DNA of 64,000 nucleotides, taken from positions 511,873,006 to 511,937,005 of the forward strand of contig NC_056745.1 in assembly GCF_019279795.1 (NCBI RefSeq), in the 5' to 3' direction. A program made the translations under genes and the position numbers. Of this stretch, positions 1 to 8,864 are shown piece after piece. The notes beneath the pieces are model-generated. The model did no database searches. It saw only the letters and a program-made list of their open reading frames with translations, and was not told where the DNA came from. Each line of letters starts with the position of its first letter. Position 1 is the first letter of the stretch. Source of the stretch: Protopterus annectens. Lineage: Eukaryota > Chordata > Ceratodontiformes > Protopteridae.

Positions 1-160
1 AAATGCCAATGTTTCCAAATAGTAGAAGGCAAACACAAAAAATAAGCATGTATGTACATATATACAAACAAATACACCATAAGAGATCCCCCCCCAGCTA
101 GCTATTAGATGGGCAAATACCCTAGGAATACCACAGAGGGGAAGGAGGGTGGGTAATCCT
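1..160 (-). other. Spacer between right terminal repeat and ICR of element A
   Basis: Non-coding, AT-rich DNA with a C8 tract near 90. It contains ACAAATACACCATA, resembling the spacer of element D near 18915, which places it inside element A and not in flanking DNA. Confidence 0.6.
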
Positions 161-245
161 GACTGCAGATGCATTCCTGTTCGGACATCTACATTTATGG
201 TAGGTACAAAACTGTACTATGTCCTTCAAGGATGCATCTGCAGTC
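161..245. repeat. Internal complementary region of DIRS A
   Basis: The 85-bp block begins with GACTGCAGATGCAT (161-174) and ends with its exact reverse complement (232-245). Its right half matches the complement of the outer left terminus at 5291-5317. Its centre carries the ACATCTACATTTATGG motif seen in other copies. This is the DIRS hallmark: a sequence complementary to both ends, thought to align the ends when the circular intermediate forms. Confidence 0.85.
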
Positions 246-297
246 TTTAAAAATGGGTAGAATACCATAGCCAAACTAGGGGAGGAGGAAGAAGAAA

Positions 298-1310
298 TTA
301 TGGTGTAGTTAGGATCCCTTGCAAAACAGCAGTGGCAAACCCTGCTCGGGATCTAGAGTATAAAGGTAAGTTATAATGCTTGGCAAATGTATGCACGTTG
401 GTCCAAGTAGCAGCCTCTATAATGTCCTTGGTAGCCACTCCTCGTAAGAAAGCTGTGGTAGTGGCTGTAGCCCTTGTAGAATGAGGCCTCATGTTCTGTG
501 GAGTTTGCTTTCCATGGTAGGAGTAACAGAATCTGATGCAATTTCCTATCCACTTGGAGATTGTCTGTTTTGAAATTGCTTTTCCTTCCCTTCCTGTTGC
601 ATATGCTACCAGAAGCTGGTCAGTTTTTCTATTGCCCTTGGTTCTGTCCAGGTAGTAGCGCAACTGTCTATGTACATCCAAAGTATGCAGCAGTCTTTCC
701 CCCCTGTTCTGTGGATTGGGGAAGAAGGTAGGTAGGTGGATAGCCTGGTTTAAAGACACACTGGATACCACCTTAGGCATAAATGTAGGATTTGTTCTCA
801 TGGACACTATCTTGATGGAAGATTAGGAAGGGTTGTACTGCCATTAAAGCCTGTAGCTCAGAAACCCTTCTTGCTGAAGTAATTGCCAGCAGAAAAGCAG
901 TTTTCCAGGATAGGTGTTGAAGATCTGCTGTTGCTGCTGGTTCGAAAGGGGAGTGTCAATTTTTCTAGCACAAAGTTCAAGTCCCATGCTGGTAATGGTG
1001 GTTTCCTAGGAGGTTTTACATTTTTAATTCCTCTCAGAAACTGCCTGAGTAGAGGATGCGAGAAGACAGGGGGATCGAAACTGTATTCTGCAGAAATAGC
1101 TGATGCATGTATCTTGATGGAGGAATAGGACAGGCCTGTATGGAAAAGCTCTGCCAAATACTCCAGGATGTTGGCAATGTCTACCTTTGACACATCTTTT
1201 CCCTTTCAGTACTCCAAATGAGAAACCTTTTCCATTTTCCTGCATAGTTCCTTCTTGTTGAGGGTCTGCGGGCCTCAAGGATAATGTCTTTAACCCTTTG
1301 GGATAAATCT
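298..1310 (-). pseudogene. DIRS A tyrosine recombinase (frameshifted)
   Basis: Site-specific recombinase that would integrate the circular DNA copy. The N-terminal DNA-binding part (ARRPSTRRNYAGKWKRF) ends the frame closing at 1181. The middle lies at 858-1193, and the catalytic C-terminus is an open frame of 169 codons at 298-807. The latter shows HSTR, then a HTFAKHYNL segment with the candidate nucleophilic tyrosine. Breaks fall near 1190 and between about 930 and 807. All key residues I can locate are present, so loss of function comes from the frameshifts. Confidence 0.88.
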
Positions 1311-2590
1311 GGGTTAGTTGCTCTTATGTAATGTTCCAGGCAGTCAGCTGCAGAGTTTTCAGGTTTGGATGCAGGGTGTTGTAGCCGCTCTGAGTTAACA
1401 GCAAAGGAATCAGGGGTAGTGTCCACATTTTCCCCCCGAGACATGCTCCTCAGTAATGGGTACCAATGTTGTCTTGGCCAGTCTGGAGCTATCAGAATGA
1501 TCCTTGGACGTTCCTCTTTGATTTTCAATAGCACCTTGTGCATCAAAGGAAGAGGTGGGAATGCATATGCTGTCAGGCCTTTCCAACTGAAGGATAGAGT
1601 GTTCACCTTCCAAGCAAGTGGGTGGTACGTCCTTGTGCAGAATTTCTTGAGCTGGTGATTGAGTGGGGATGCAAATAGGTCTATTTGTGGCAGTCCCCAT
1701 TTCCTTGTGATGACCTTGAAGATGTCCGGGTGTAGCATCCATTCGTGAGCATCCGAGGTAGTTCTGCTTAATATGTCTGCTAGGATGTTTTCTTTTCCCG
1801 GTACAAAAATTGCTTGTAACTGAATGTTGTAGCTCAGAGCCATATTCCATAGGTCCAGTGCCATCCGGCATAGAGGGTATGAATGAGTGCCTCCCTGTTT
1901 GTTGATGTACCACATGACTGTGGTGTTGTCTGTCCTTATCATCAACTGCCCTTCTTGGAGGAATGGTCTGAAATTCTGGATTGCTAGTTTTACTGCCAGC
2001 ATTTCCTTTTGATTTATGTGCAGGTGCAGCTGATCTGGAGTCCATAAGCCTTGTATGCACTTGTCCAGCATGTGGGCCCCCCAACTGAGGTCTGAGGCGT
2101 CCGTTGTGATGGTTTGGCTTGGTTGAATGCTGTGGAAGGGCAAACCTGGGTTTGACTGGCATGCCTGAGCCCACCATAGGAACTCTTGTTTCAGGCATGG
2201 GATTAGTGGTATTTCGGTTTCTAGGCTGTGCCTGTGTTGAGACCATAAATTCTTCAGGTACCACTGTAGCTTTCTCATATGCAGTCTGGCATGAGGGACC
2301 AGGATTATGCAGGATGCCATGAAGCCCAAGGCCTGCAGTACTTTCCTTGCTGTTAGTTTGTTCTGCTTTGTTAATGCCAAGAAGAAGAGAGGAAGTTGTT
2401 CTTGTATTTCTGCAGTTAGGAATGCCATCTGTTTTACTGTGTCCAATTCTGCACCTAAGAAGGTTATTCTATGGGATGGTATCAGTCTTGATTTTTTTAT
2501 ATTGACTGTACATCCCAGGGCTTGCAGTAAGCAAATGACTCTTTGTAAGTCTTCTGTTAGCTTGTTTTTGTTGTCCGCTTGTATCAGGCA
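1311..2590 (-). pseudogene. DIRS A RT thumb, RNase H and Dam-like methyltransferase domain
   Basis: One frame of 421 codons (1181-2446) runs from the RT connection through RNase H and the methyltransferase-like domain into the recombinase N-terminus. RNase H shows an intact D-E-D-D set at residues 116, 148, 173 and 224, within TDASDLSWG, NQKEML, RTDNTTVMWY and ILADILSR. Residues about 241-332 resemble phage N6-adenine methyltransferases: a PQIDLFAS start, YAFPPLPL where N/DPPY is expected, then IILIAPDWP. Binding-loop residues differ from active Dam enzymes, so activity is doubtful. Confidence 0.85.
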
Positions 2591-3803
2591 GTCATCCAGG
2601 TATGGATATATTTGGATTCCTGAAGCCTGCAGTGGCGATTACTGATGCCAGGCATTTCGTGAACACTCTGGGCGCAGTAGATAAGCCAAAGGGCAATGCT
2701 GAGAATTGATAATGCTCTGATCCTGCAAGAAATCTGAGGTATCTTCTGCAATTTGGTCGTATGGGGACATGCAGGTATGCCTCCTTGAGATCTAGAGTCA
2801 CCAGCCAATACTCCTTGCCCAGCATGGGAAGAAGTTGCTGTAGGGTCAGCATTTTGAAATTTGGAACAATGATGAATGTGTTTAAAGCGGACAGGTCGAG
2901 AATAGGCCTCCAATTTTTCTCTTTTCTTGGTACCAGGAATAGTCTGGAGTAAAATCCCTTTCCTTGTTCCATAGATGGTACCCTATCCACAGCTCTCATC
3001 TTTGCTAATTGAGCTATTTGTTTTAGAGCTTCTGTCTTTTGATTTGGTGGTAGGTTTGGCATTCCTCTTTTTCCTGCTAAAGTATGGAAATGAAACCTGT
3101 AGCCTTGGTCTATAGTTTGCAAAATCCACTTGTCTCTTGTGATGTGGTGCCAGTTTTTTGAAAATAAGGCTAACTTTCCGCCTAAGGGTGCTGCTATTTG
3201 TTCCCTGGTAGGCGGTGCCAGAGCCAAGTCTCTGTGATTGTCCTGTTGCAGTGGTAGTAGTTGTGTCTGTGCCTCGCTGGTTGTTACCTTGCCACTGGCG
3301 TCCCCTGTAGGCACCTCCTCTGGATTGATTTCTGCCTCTTGAACGCCTATTCCTGCCTCTCTGTGTTTTAGAGGAGTCTGGAAAGGACCAATTTTGGAAG
3401 GCCAGTTCCTGCTAAACCTTGGAGGCTGAACCTGTAAGAAATCTTTCACTGTTTGTACAGATTTTGCCTTCTCTTCCATTTTCTTCAGTACCTGCTGAGC
3501 AGGAGAACCAAATAAACTGACCTTATCCATAGGAGCATCTAATAGTTTTGCTTTAACATGATCCGGCAAGACCTGTTCTTTCAACCATGCATGCCTTCTT
3601 ATAACTGTGCCAGTCATGGCTGATCTAAAGGAAGCCTCCAGTGCATCATAGCCACATTTTAAAGAATGGTTACTAACCTGCTGAATGTTATGCACCATTT
3701 CTAGAACATATTTCTTATCTAAAGAATCATCAGAGGACAGTTTCTTAGTTAACTGATCAAGCATAAACTCCTGGTATTGGATCATATGAAACTGACAGTT
3801 CAA
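2591..3803 (-). pseudogene. DIRS A gag C-terminus fused to reverse transcriptase
   Basis: Open frame of 403 codons. Residues 1-125 are the conserved gag C-terminal part (RRHAWLKEQ, LLDAP, VQPPRFSR). Residues about 280-403 are RT fingers and palm: LVPRKEKNWRPILDLS, motif A LDLKEAYLHVPI with its aspartate at 338, and LPFGLSTAPRVF. The frame stops just before motif C. YLDD is encoded at 2591-2602 in another frame, so a single indel near 2610-2640 separates it from the palm. Gag and RT appear to share one continuous frame. Confidence 0.88.
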
Positions 3804-4675
3804 TGCCCTAGCTGAGAGAGTAGCAGAGGTGTATACTTTTTACCCCATCTCTCTAAGGACCTGGATTCCCTTTCAGAGGGGAGAGGGTTTTTAACTGAGG
3901 TCGAAGCTACTGCCTTAGGCCCCTGGGAGATAATCTCGGGATCTGCAAAAGGAGCCTTGTATAAATGGTGATAGGTTCTACAGGGTCCCGGACACACATC
4001 GGGCTTAGCAGGGGCTGGAGGCAAAGTATCAGGAGCAGTGCAAGCATCATTAAATGCATCATCTACAACAGGAAGAACTGGAGGTATAGCTAAAGGCCTA
4101 TGTTGTGGTAAATGCAAAAAAGTCCTAAGCCTTTTCCTTGAATCTGAGAAATCTTGCCCCTGCCATTGGAATTGCTCTCTCATGGCATGTAAGGTTTCCC
4201 CAAAGGAAAATTCCTCTGGTGGAGAGGCAGAAGGAATCGATTCCTCAGCATCGGAGTCTTCATAAGGAGAAAAAGGAGCCTCTGGATGGTCTGTATCATC
4301 AGAAGAATCATCTGAGGACACTGGCTCAGGGGGCTCTGCTCTAGGTCTCTTTTCTGGAGGAGGTTGAGAGGCCCTGTCTGGATGAGGTTGGGATCCCCTT
4401 ATTAAAGAGATGAGATCCTCTGCCAGAGTGAGCATTTGGGAACTGGAACTGGGCCTGTGAGAGGGGGGCTTAACAGGCACAGACTTAGAAGTTTTGGCTG
4501 CTTTAGCCCTGGCAAAGGCCTTTATGGACATGGCTGCAGGCGGCCTAGCAGCACCACGTGCAGGGGTTGAAACATCCAAAGGGATGGTGTCCGATAATTC
4601 TTGTGAAACCACAGTAGCAGGTTGAATTTCAGAGGCCGATTCAACCAGGTTAGAAGGGGCCTCGGTAGTAGTCAT
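3800..4675 (-). pseudogene. DIRS A gag, central acidic and proline-rich part
   Basis: Open frame of 291 codons, low-complexity and rich in Pro, Ser, Glu and Asp. It contains LAEDLISLIRGSQP, an acidic serine tract, ETLHAMREQFQW and HRPLAIPPVL, all shared with the other copies. It ends by frameshift near a T5 run at about 3837; the matching continuation is in the frame starting at 3803. Probably the structural protein; no enzyme motif is seen. Confidence 0.75.
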
Positions 4676-4704
4676 GGATTCGGCTGAAGATAGAACCGTT
4701 TGCT

Positions 4705-4779
4705 CGGTTTCAGCCGAAACCGAGACACTCGCGGTTTGCTTAACCGAGGTTTCGGCCGAAACCGCGGACCGCGAGTGTC
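4705..4779. repeat. CpG-rich palindrome cluster inside DIRS A gag
   Basis: A near-perfect 18-bp palindrome at 4705-4722 and a perfect 16-bp palindrome GGTTTCGGCCGAAACC at 4748-4763 lie beside and inside a perfect 12-bp inverted repeat (GACACTCGCGGT 4724-4735 with its complement at 4768-4779). The segment could extrude a hairpin of about 56 bases. I do not see an equivalent palindrome at the matching place in the other DIRS copies. Confidence 0.8.
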
Positions 4780-4997
4780 GGTCCTTTTCTTTGCGGCATT
4801 ATGTACGCAAAATCTGAGCCAAAAAACTGTTCAGCAAACTCCGACCGGCGTCTAAGCGTCCGTCGGTTGAAAGAAGCACAGGCTAAACAAGCTGCTACGT
4901 CGTCGTCTGGCCCTAAACAAGGTAAGCAGTAAGAGTGGAAATCTTTATGAGGTATTTGTTTCCCACAAGTTAAACAGTTATTCACTTTTTCTGACAT
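4740..4997 (-). pseudogene. DIRS A gag N-terminal Cys/His domain
   Basis: Start chosen at the ATG giving MSEKVNN, because the MSEK start and the upstream leader recur in other copies. The motif is C-x2-C-x5-H-x3-H-x2-C-x2-C within the first 30 residues, followed by a second CLACASFNRRTLRRR block. It is probably a metal-binding nucleic-acid contact. A stop near 4740 separates it from the rest of gag. Confidence 0.75.
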
Positions 4998-5139
4998 CGG
5001 CTGAGGCAAGAAAGAGTCCCCAACGGGGTACTTAGCTTTTTAGAAGTCTTCGAAGTAGTATTTGGTAGTAGTAATCTCTGGATCTGACCGACCGGCACTT
5101 GCGAACAGCTTCTGCTTCGGGCGCCACGCGGCAAGAAAG

Positions 5140-5317
5140 ACTGAGGAAAATGGTGTCGGCTGATGCCTTTATACCCGAAGAACTGCAGCTATGACGTCGG
5201 GTGAAGTGCGACACCAGCCGAGGCCAGACCCAGACTTTGGAATCCGGCCGACCGAAGGGCTGCCTGACGACAGGACAACCCATTTGTAAGGACTGCAGAT
5301 GCATCCTTGAAGGACAT
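5140..5317 (-). repeat. Left inverted terminal repeat and promoter of DIRS A
   Basis: On the minus strand it carries a TATA-like box (TATAAAGG, complement of 5166-5173). A CRE-like TGACGTCG lies about 18 bp further upstream, near 5191-5198. Downstream it reads into TTTCTTGCCGCG before gag. The outer end is AAGGACTGCAGATGCATCC to 5317. Confidence 0.75.
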
Positions 5318-5755
5318 CTGGGAAAACCTGGCTGTACTGTTTACCCCTGGCATTGTTGAACATGAGAACAGTTCCCTCAGCTAAAGGGCTGACCCCATAT
5401 GAGAAACTGTATGGGAGGGCGTATTGTACACCCCAATAGAAACCTCTCATGCCTTCAGACCAGGAAGCTGATCTTACATTAGCTGAATAAATGAAGAAAC
5501 TGTTAAATTCTAAACATCTGTTGCAGTCTAATTCTGTTTCAGGTTCAGAGCAGACAGACGCCGGAAGTAACAGTGACGCCAGGAGATTGGGTGTGGATCA
5601 AAATCATGAAGAAGAACTGGGCATCACCAAAGTGGGAAGGTCCCTACCAGGTGCTTCTTTCGACACAGACTGCAGTCAAGATTGCAGAGCAAGCTTCGTG
5701 GATCCATCTGACACACTTCAAGTTAGTGAAGAAATTCGAATTGGGTAAAGATCTT
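5318..5755 (+). pseudogene. ERV integrase C-terminal part
   Basis: The segment starts with GLTPYEKLYGR, typical of gammaretrovirus-like pol, followed by stops. A frame at 5573-5776 then carries PGDWVWIK and KWEGPYQVLL, the C-terminal GPY-type module that contacts DNA, ending near HLTHFKLVKKF. In-frame stops near 5440 and 5487 make it a pseudogene. Confidence 0.75.
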
Positions 5756-5899
5756 ACCTCTCCATCGGGACCCTAAGCACAAAAGTCTGGCTACAAAGGG
5801 GGGTCAGATCAATAGGAACTGATCCGTCTCAAACCCAGTGAAGCAATAAATCGGTGATTAGGTCCTATAGGGTAGAGAATAAGATAAAAATACCCAGAT

Positions 5900-6720
5900 T
5901 AAGCAACATGATTGCACCAAAAAAAGTTGAATTCCATCCTTTTGGGAAAACAGAACACTGGAACGACAACCCTTTCCACAAAAGCATTGTGTGGTAATCT
6001 CACTGACTGTTATTGTGGTCAGTGTTTTTCTGCTATGGCCATTTCTCTTTTCCACCACATTTACTGAACCTAGCAAGCGTGCAGCATGGCATCCTGCTTT
6101 AAACACATATCAGGCTATCAAGTACGCATATGCAGATACCCTTAATGTTTCCAATTGTTGGATCTGTGCCGCTATACCAACTGCACATGAAGGATTACCT
6201 TTAGTGGAGTCTCCACTAAATGTTACCGAGACATGGACAAGCTTGTTGGGCAACACGGCTAATATTACATCTGCAAATGCGGTTGCCTTACAGCTGTCCC
6301 TCCGTCAAAACGGAACTGTGTTTTCAGAAACTTGATAAAACTAGGGTAGGGTGGAGCCATTGTAACAAAACAGTGGTCTATAACTGCACTGCAGACAATT
6401 AGGGTTGTTTGGCAAATTTCTCATCTATAAGAAAACTTGTTAAAAACTCTATAGCTATCTTTGTCCAGGAAATGGAAACTGTCTATTGGAAAATATTCCG
6501 AGGACAGCAGGACTTTGGGGATCGCTTCGAGTTTATCAACATCACCATTAAAGTGGAAGATTGTTATTTTGGGTGCGGAAGAAAGGCATATAAATGGCTA
6601 CCACGAAAGTGGTCCGGAAGCTACTTTTTGGGCTACCTAGTTCCAGCTATACGACACACGTTAAATTGACCTCAAGGGAAAATCCGAAATGTTCGAAAAG
6701 TTAAACCTGCAAATCCAGTA
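5900..6720 (+). pseudogene. ERV env surface subunit remnant
   Basis: A hydrophobic, signal-peptide-like stretch near 5991-6055 is followed by a sequence with several N-x-S/T glycosylation sites and a CWIC motif at 6156-6167. CXXC is the surface-subunit motif that pairs covalently with a CX6CC transmembrane subunit. The frame stops at 6335 and fragments continue at 6409-6669. No furin-type cleavage site could be assigned in the broken region. Confidence 0.65.
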
Positions 6721-7425
6721 GGCCGAATCGATGCATCATGGATATATCATCACCATGACCTGGCTCACGTCAGTGATAAAGGACTGTCCCACATGGCTCT
6801 CTGTGATGACATCATATCATGGGCCGGCATACTACCTCAGTATGGAGTGGTAAAATCGATTTGGGAACTGAGAAAGTCGTCCAAGCTGCTTGAAACATTG
6901 AGCAATGCAACCTTTTCCACCTTGGAATTGGTGAGAGATAAACTGACTGCTATGAGAGCAGTAGTGCTTCAAAATCGTATGGCTCTCGATTTTACCCTGG
7001 CTGCGAAAGGAGGTACTTGCGCGTTAATCCAAGAGGAATGCTGTTCGTTTATCTCAGACAATAAACACAAAATAGATAGCCATCTCGAAGTGATTCAGCA
7101 AGTATCTGCCTTGACCAAGCCAGGTCAAAATCCTTTAACAGACTTTTTCCAGAGATGGTTTGGGGGATGGGGCAGTGTCCTGATGAATCTGTTGATCGCC
7201 ATTTGCGTTGGAGCAGCGATATTGATGTTCTGTGGATGCTGCTGTGTCCCCTGCATGCGTGGACTGGTAAAAAGCACTATAGATGCCTCAGTCTCAAAGA
7301 CCTTGTACCAACAAAGTACTGAATATGAAGAACTACTAAAATTGGAGGCAGAAGAATGTTTACTTGAGCCTAAGCCGAATGACTCTCTGACTGCAAGGCC
7401 CTGGGTGGAAATGGTCAAGAGATAA
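6721..7425 (+). pseudogene. ERV env transmembrane subunit, frame still open
   Basis: The frame is open for at least 210 codons from 6793. In order it shows a heptad-like helical region, the conserved LQNRMALDF segment (residues 59-67), a CX6CC disulfide motif (Cys 76, 83 and 84), a Trp/Gly-rich membrane-proximal stretch, a hydrophobic anchor at about 128-152 ending in a cysteine cluster, and a tail of about 55 residues. The upstream surface part is broken, so no complete Env is encoded. Confidence 0.8.
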
Positions 7426-7468
7426 AATGGACTTGTTTTAGATTCATTAAACAATAAGAATAAAGTAT

Positions 7469-7482
7469 TAAAAGGGGGGAAA
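7469..7482 (+). other. Polypurine tract of the ERV
   Basis: An A4-G6-A3 run directly precedes the TGTTAG start of the 3' LTR. It would prime plus-strand DNA synthesis. Confidence 0.8.
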
Positions 7483-7939
7483 TGTTAGAGAAATGTACAA
7501 ATAGTACAGTGCACAATGCTGCACTTAAAGGGTTAAGAGTTAATACATTTATTCTATGTAAAATGTGTAAATACTGGTGGTCTCTAAAAGCTGCTGATGC
7601 CTAAAAGTCTGTTCTTGCTGTGGAATGTTGAGATAGGGGCCTCACACTAGCAACAGATAAATGCTGTGTTAGGAAGAGACAGTTACAGGACCATTACTCA
7701 GAAACTGGGTTTGACAGGGCAAGCCTTGCGGTCAATCTAAATTCTGAGATGTTTTTGTAATTCAGCAATTAACTGATAAGCACCTGCTGTGTACGTGCAA
7801 AGAACTATATAAAAACAGCAGGCTGAGCTATTAAAAATCAGACAAACCTTGTACTTACAATGCTGTGTCTCCTTGCTGCAAGTAATAAAGAATGCCTTGC
7901 TGAACCTTACGTGAACTGATCTTTGTATTTTCTTTAACA
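7483..7939 (+). repeat. 3' LTR of the ERV
   Basis: This 457-bp LTR begins TGTTA and ends TAACA, a 5-bp terminal inverted repeat. It carries TATATAAAAA at 7806-7815 and AATAAA at 7884-7889, placed as expected for promoter and polyadenylation signals. The paired 5' LTR is outside the window, so age cannot be estimated. Confidence 0.85.
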
Positions 7940-8730
7940 GAGTTATAGCCTGGAAGTGCAGGGGTGCTCTCTGGAGCCTTGAACCAGGGGTCTCAGTCAC
8001 TGCACAGATATCGATGTTCTCCACTTTAAGTAGTGCCTCGAGTGAGTGCATTTTGAGATTTAGACTTCTAGCATGGAGTAGCATTACCCTCAGTTTTTGC
8101 TTGCCTGTTCCTGTTACAGTGGTGAATCTGTCATTTGAACCTTGTCTATAAAAAGCACTATAGTGACGGCAACAGCCTTAGCCAGTACCCGGAATCCCAG
8201 GGGTGACAGGTGCAGGCCATCTCTGGCAAAGCCTCATGGTCTGTCTACCATGTCGTCCCAGGCAGACAGATACTGGATCCCCTTAGAATGGCACCAGTAA
8301 CTTAGCCAACTGTTGAAATCAATCATTTTGTCCTTGTACTGCGGTATCATTCTGGGTGATGGTAGAATGTTACTCAGGGCTACAAGATCTGTGCGTCTCT
8401 TTTCATGTAATCCAGGGAGGTACATCTCAGGTCATTCACACCAACACAGACAATGACAGAGTCATATTTGTACTTGTTGTGGAGTGACCTGAGTGTGTGG
8501 GTTATGTGGCGGATCCTGGCACCTGACACGCAGCTGACAGTAACCTTCTCCTTGTTTAGCCTGGTGAGTGGGACATCAGTGTGCCTGACTACATGTTTGT
8601 CCATAATATCTGAATAAGTGAGTGGGATTTTCATGACAGCATCAAGGAAACATTTTCCTTCCTTTTGTGTTTTTTTCCCTTAACATTTGGATTTTTCTTG
8701 GCATATTGATTGATTTTCTTACTATATTTT
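7940..8730 (-). pseudogene. CR1-like LINE: ORF1 esterase and start of endonuclease
   Basis: Reading leftward: a Lys-rich stretch (8640-8730), then an SGNH/GDSL-type esterase with VRHTDVPLTRL, GARIRHITHTL, VIVCVGVNDL and, after a break near 8425, a RDGLHLSPLGF C-terminal block. About 60 bases after its end, a second frame (from 8084) has ARSL, EALLKVENIDICAVTET, the start of an AP-like endonuclease. CR1-clade ORF1 proteins carry such esterases. The expected GDS serine box reads DKH, so the nucleophile is lost. The element ends at the retroviral LTR. Confidence 0.75.
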
Positions 8731-8864
8731 ATTTTTTTATTTATTTTCCATTTGTTTACCAGGTTAGTCCGACTGGACACAAGGTGACTGTTTTCAGCAG
8801 AGGCTCGGGGAGAAAAGCTCCAGATACATGGTAAACAATTATAAAAAAATAATAAAAATAAATT
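8725..8864 (-). repeat. L2-like LINE 3' tail fragment
   Basis: Bases 8725-8827 are the reverse complement, with substitutions, of the last 100 bp of the L2-like LINE at 49820-49927: GGAGAAAAGCTCCAG, GTCCGACTGGAC, GTTTACC and the AAATAAAT tail. Directly adjacent, 8828-8864 (GGTAAACAATTATAAAA...) resembles the same tail in the opposite orientation. A severely 5'-truncated copy or a SINE sharing that tail are both possible. Confidence 0.6.

Larger units (their letters stand above)
1..5317 (-). mobile_element. DIRS-like retrotransposon A (right end cut by window edge)
   Basis: Minus-strand element reading gag, RT, RNase H, methyltransferase-like domain and tyrosine recombinase from about 5000 down to 298. 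The left inverted terminal repeat ends near 5317 and the ICR lies at 161-245; the right terminal repeat lies before base 1. Its terminal core is GACTGCAGATGCAT, not the GACTGCAACAGTG of most copies here. Retroviral integrase sequence starts directly at 5318, so A appears to sit inside the endogenous retrovirus. Several frameshifts and one stop make it non-functional as read. Confidence 0.9.
5318..7939 (+). mobile_element. Endogenous retrovirus, class I type, 5' part outside window
   Basis: Plus-strand provirus remnant with integrase C-terminus, env (surface and transmembrane parts), polypurine tract and 3' LTR. The gag and most of pol are absent because DIRS A abuts at 5318; they would lie left of the window. 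The 3' LTR ends at 7939 against CR1-like endonuclease sequence, so the provirus seems inserted in that LINE. Frames in integrase and surface regions are broken; the transmembrane frame is open. Described as an old genomic copy only. Confidence 0.85.

Noticed and set aside
298-807. Tyrosine recombinase as a sign of phage or bacterial DNA
   Set aside because: It is linked to RT, RNase H and inverted repeats of a retroelement; the surroundings are vertebrate LINEs and an ERV.
5991-7425. A complete functional retroviral Env gene
   Set aside because: Stops and frame changes between 6335 and 6793 separate surface and transmembrane parts; only the latter is open.
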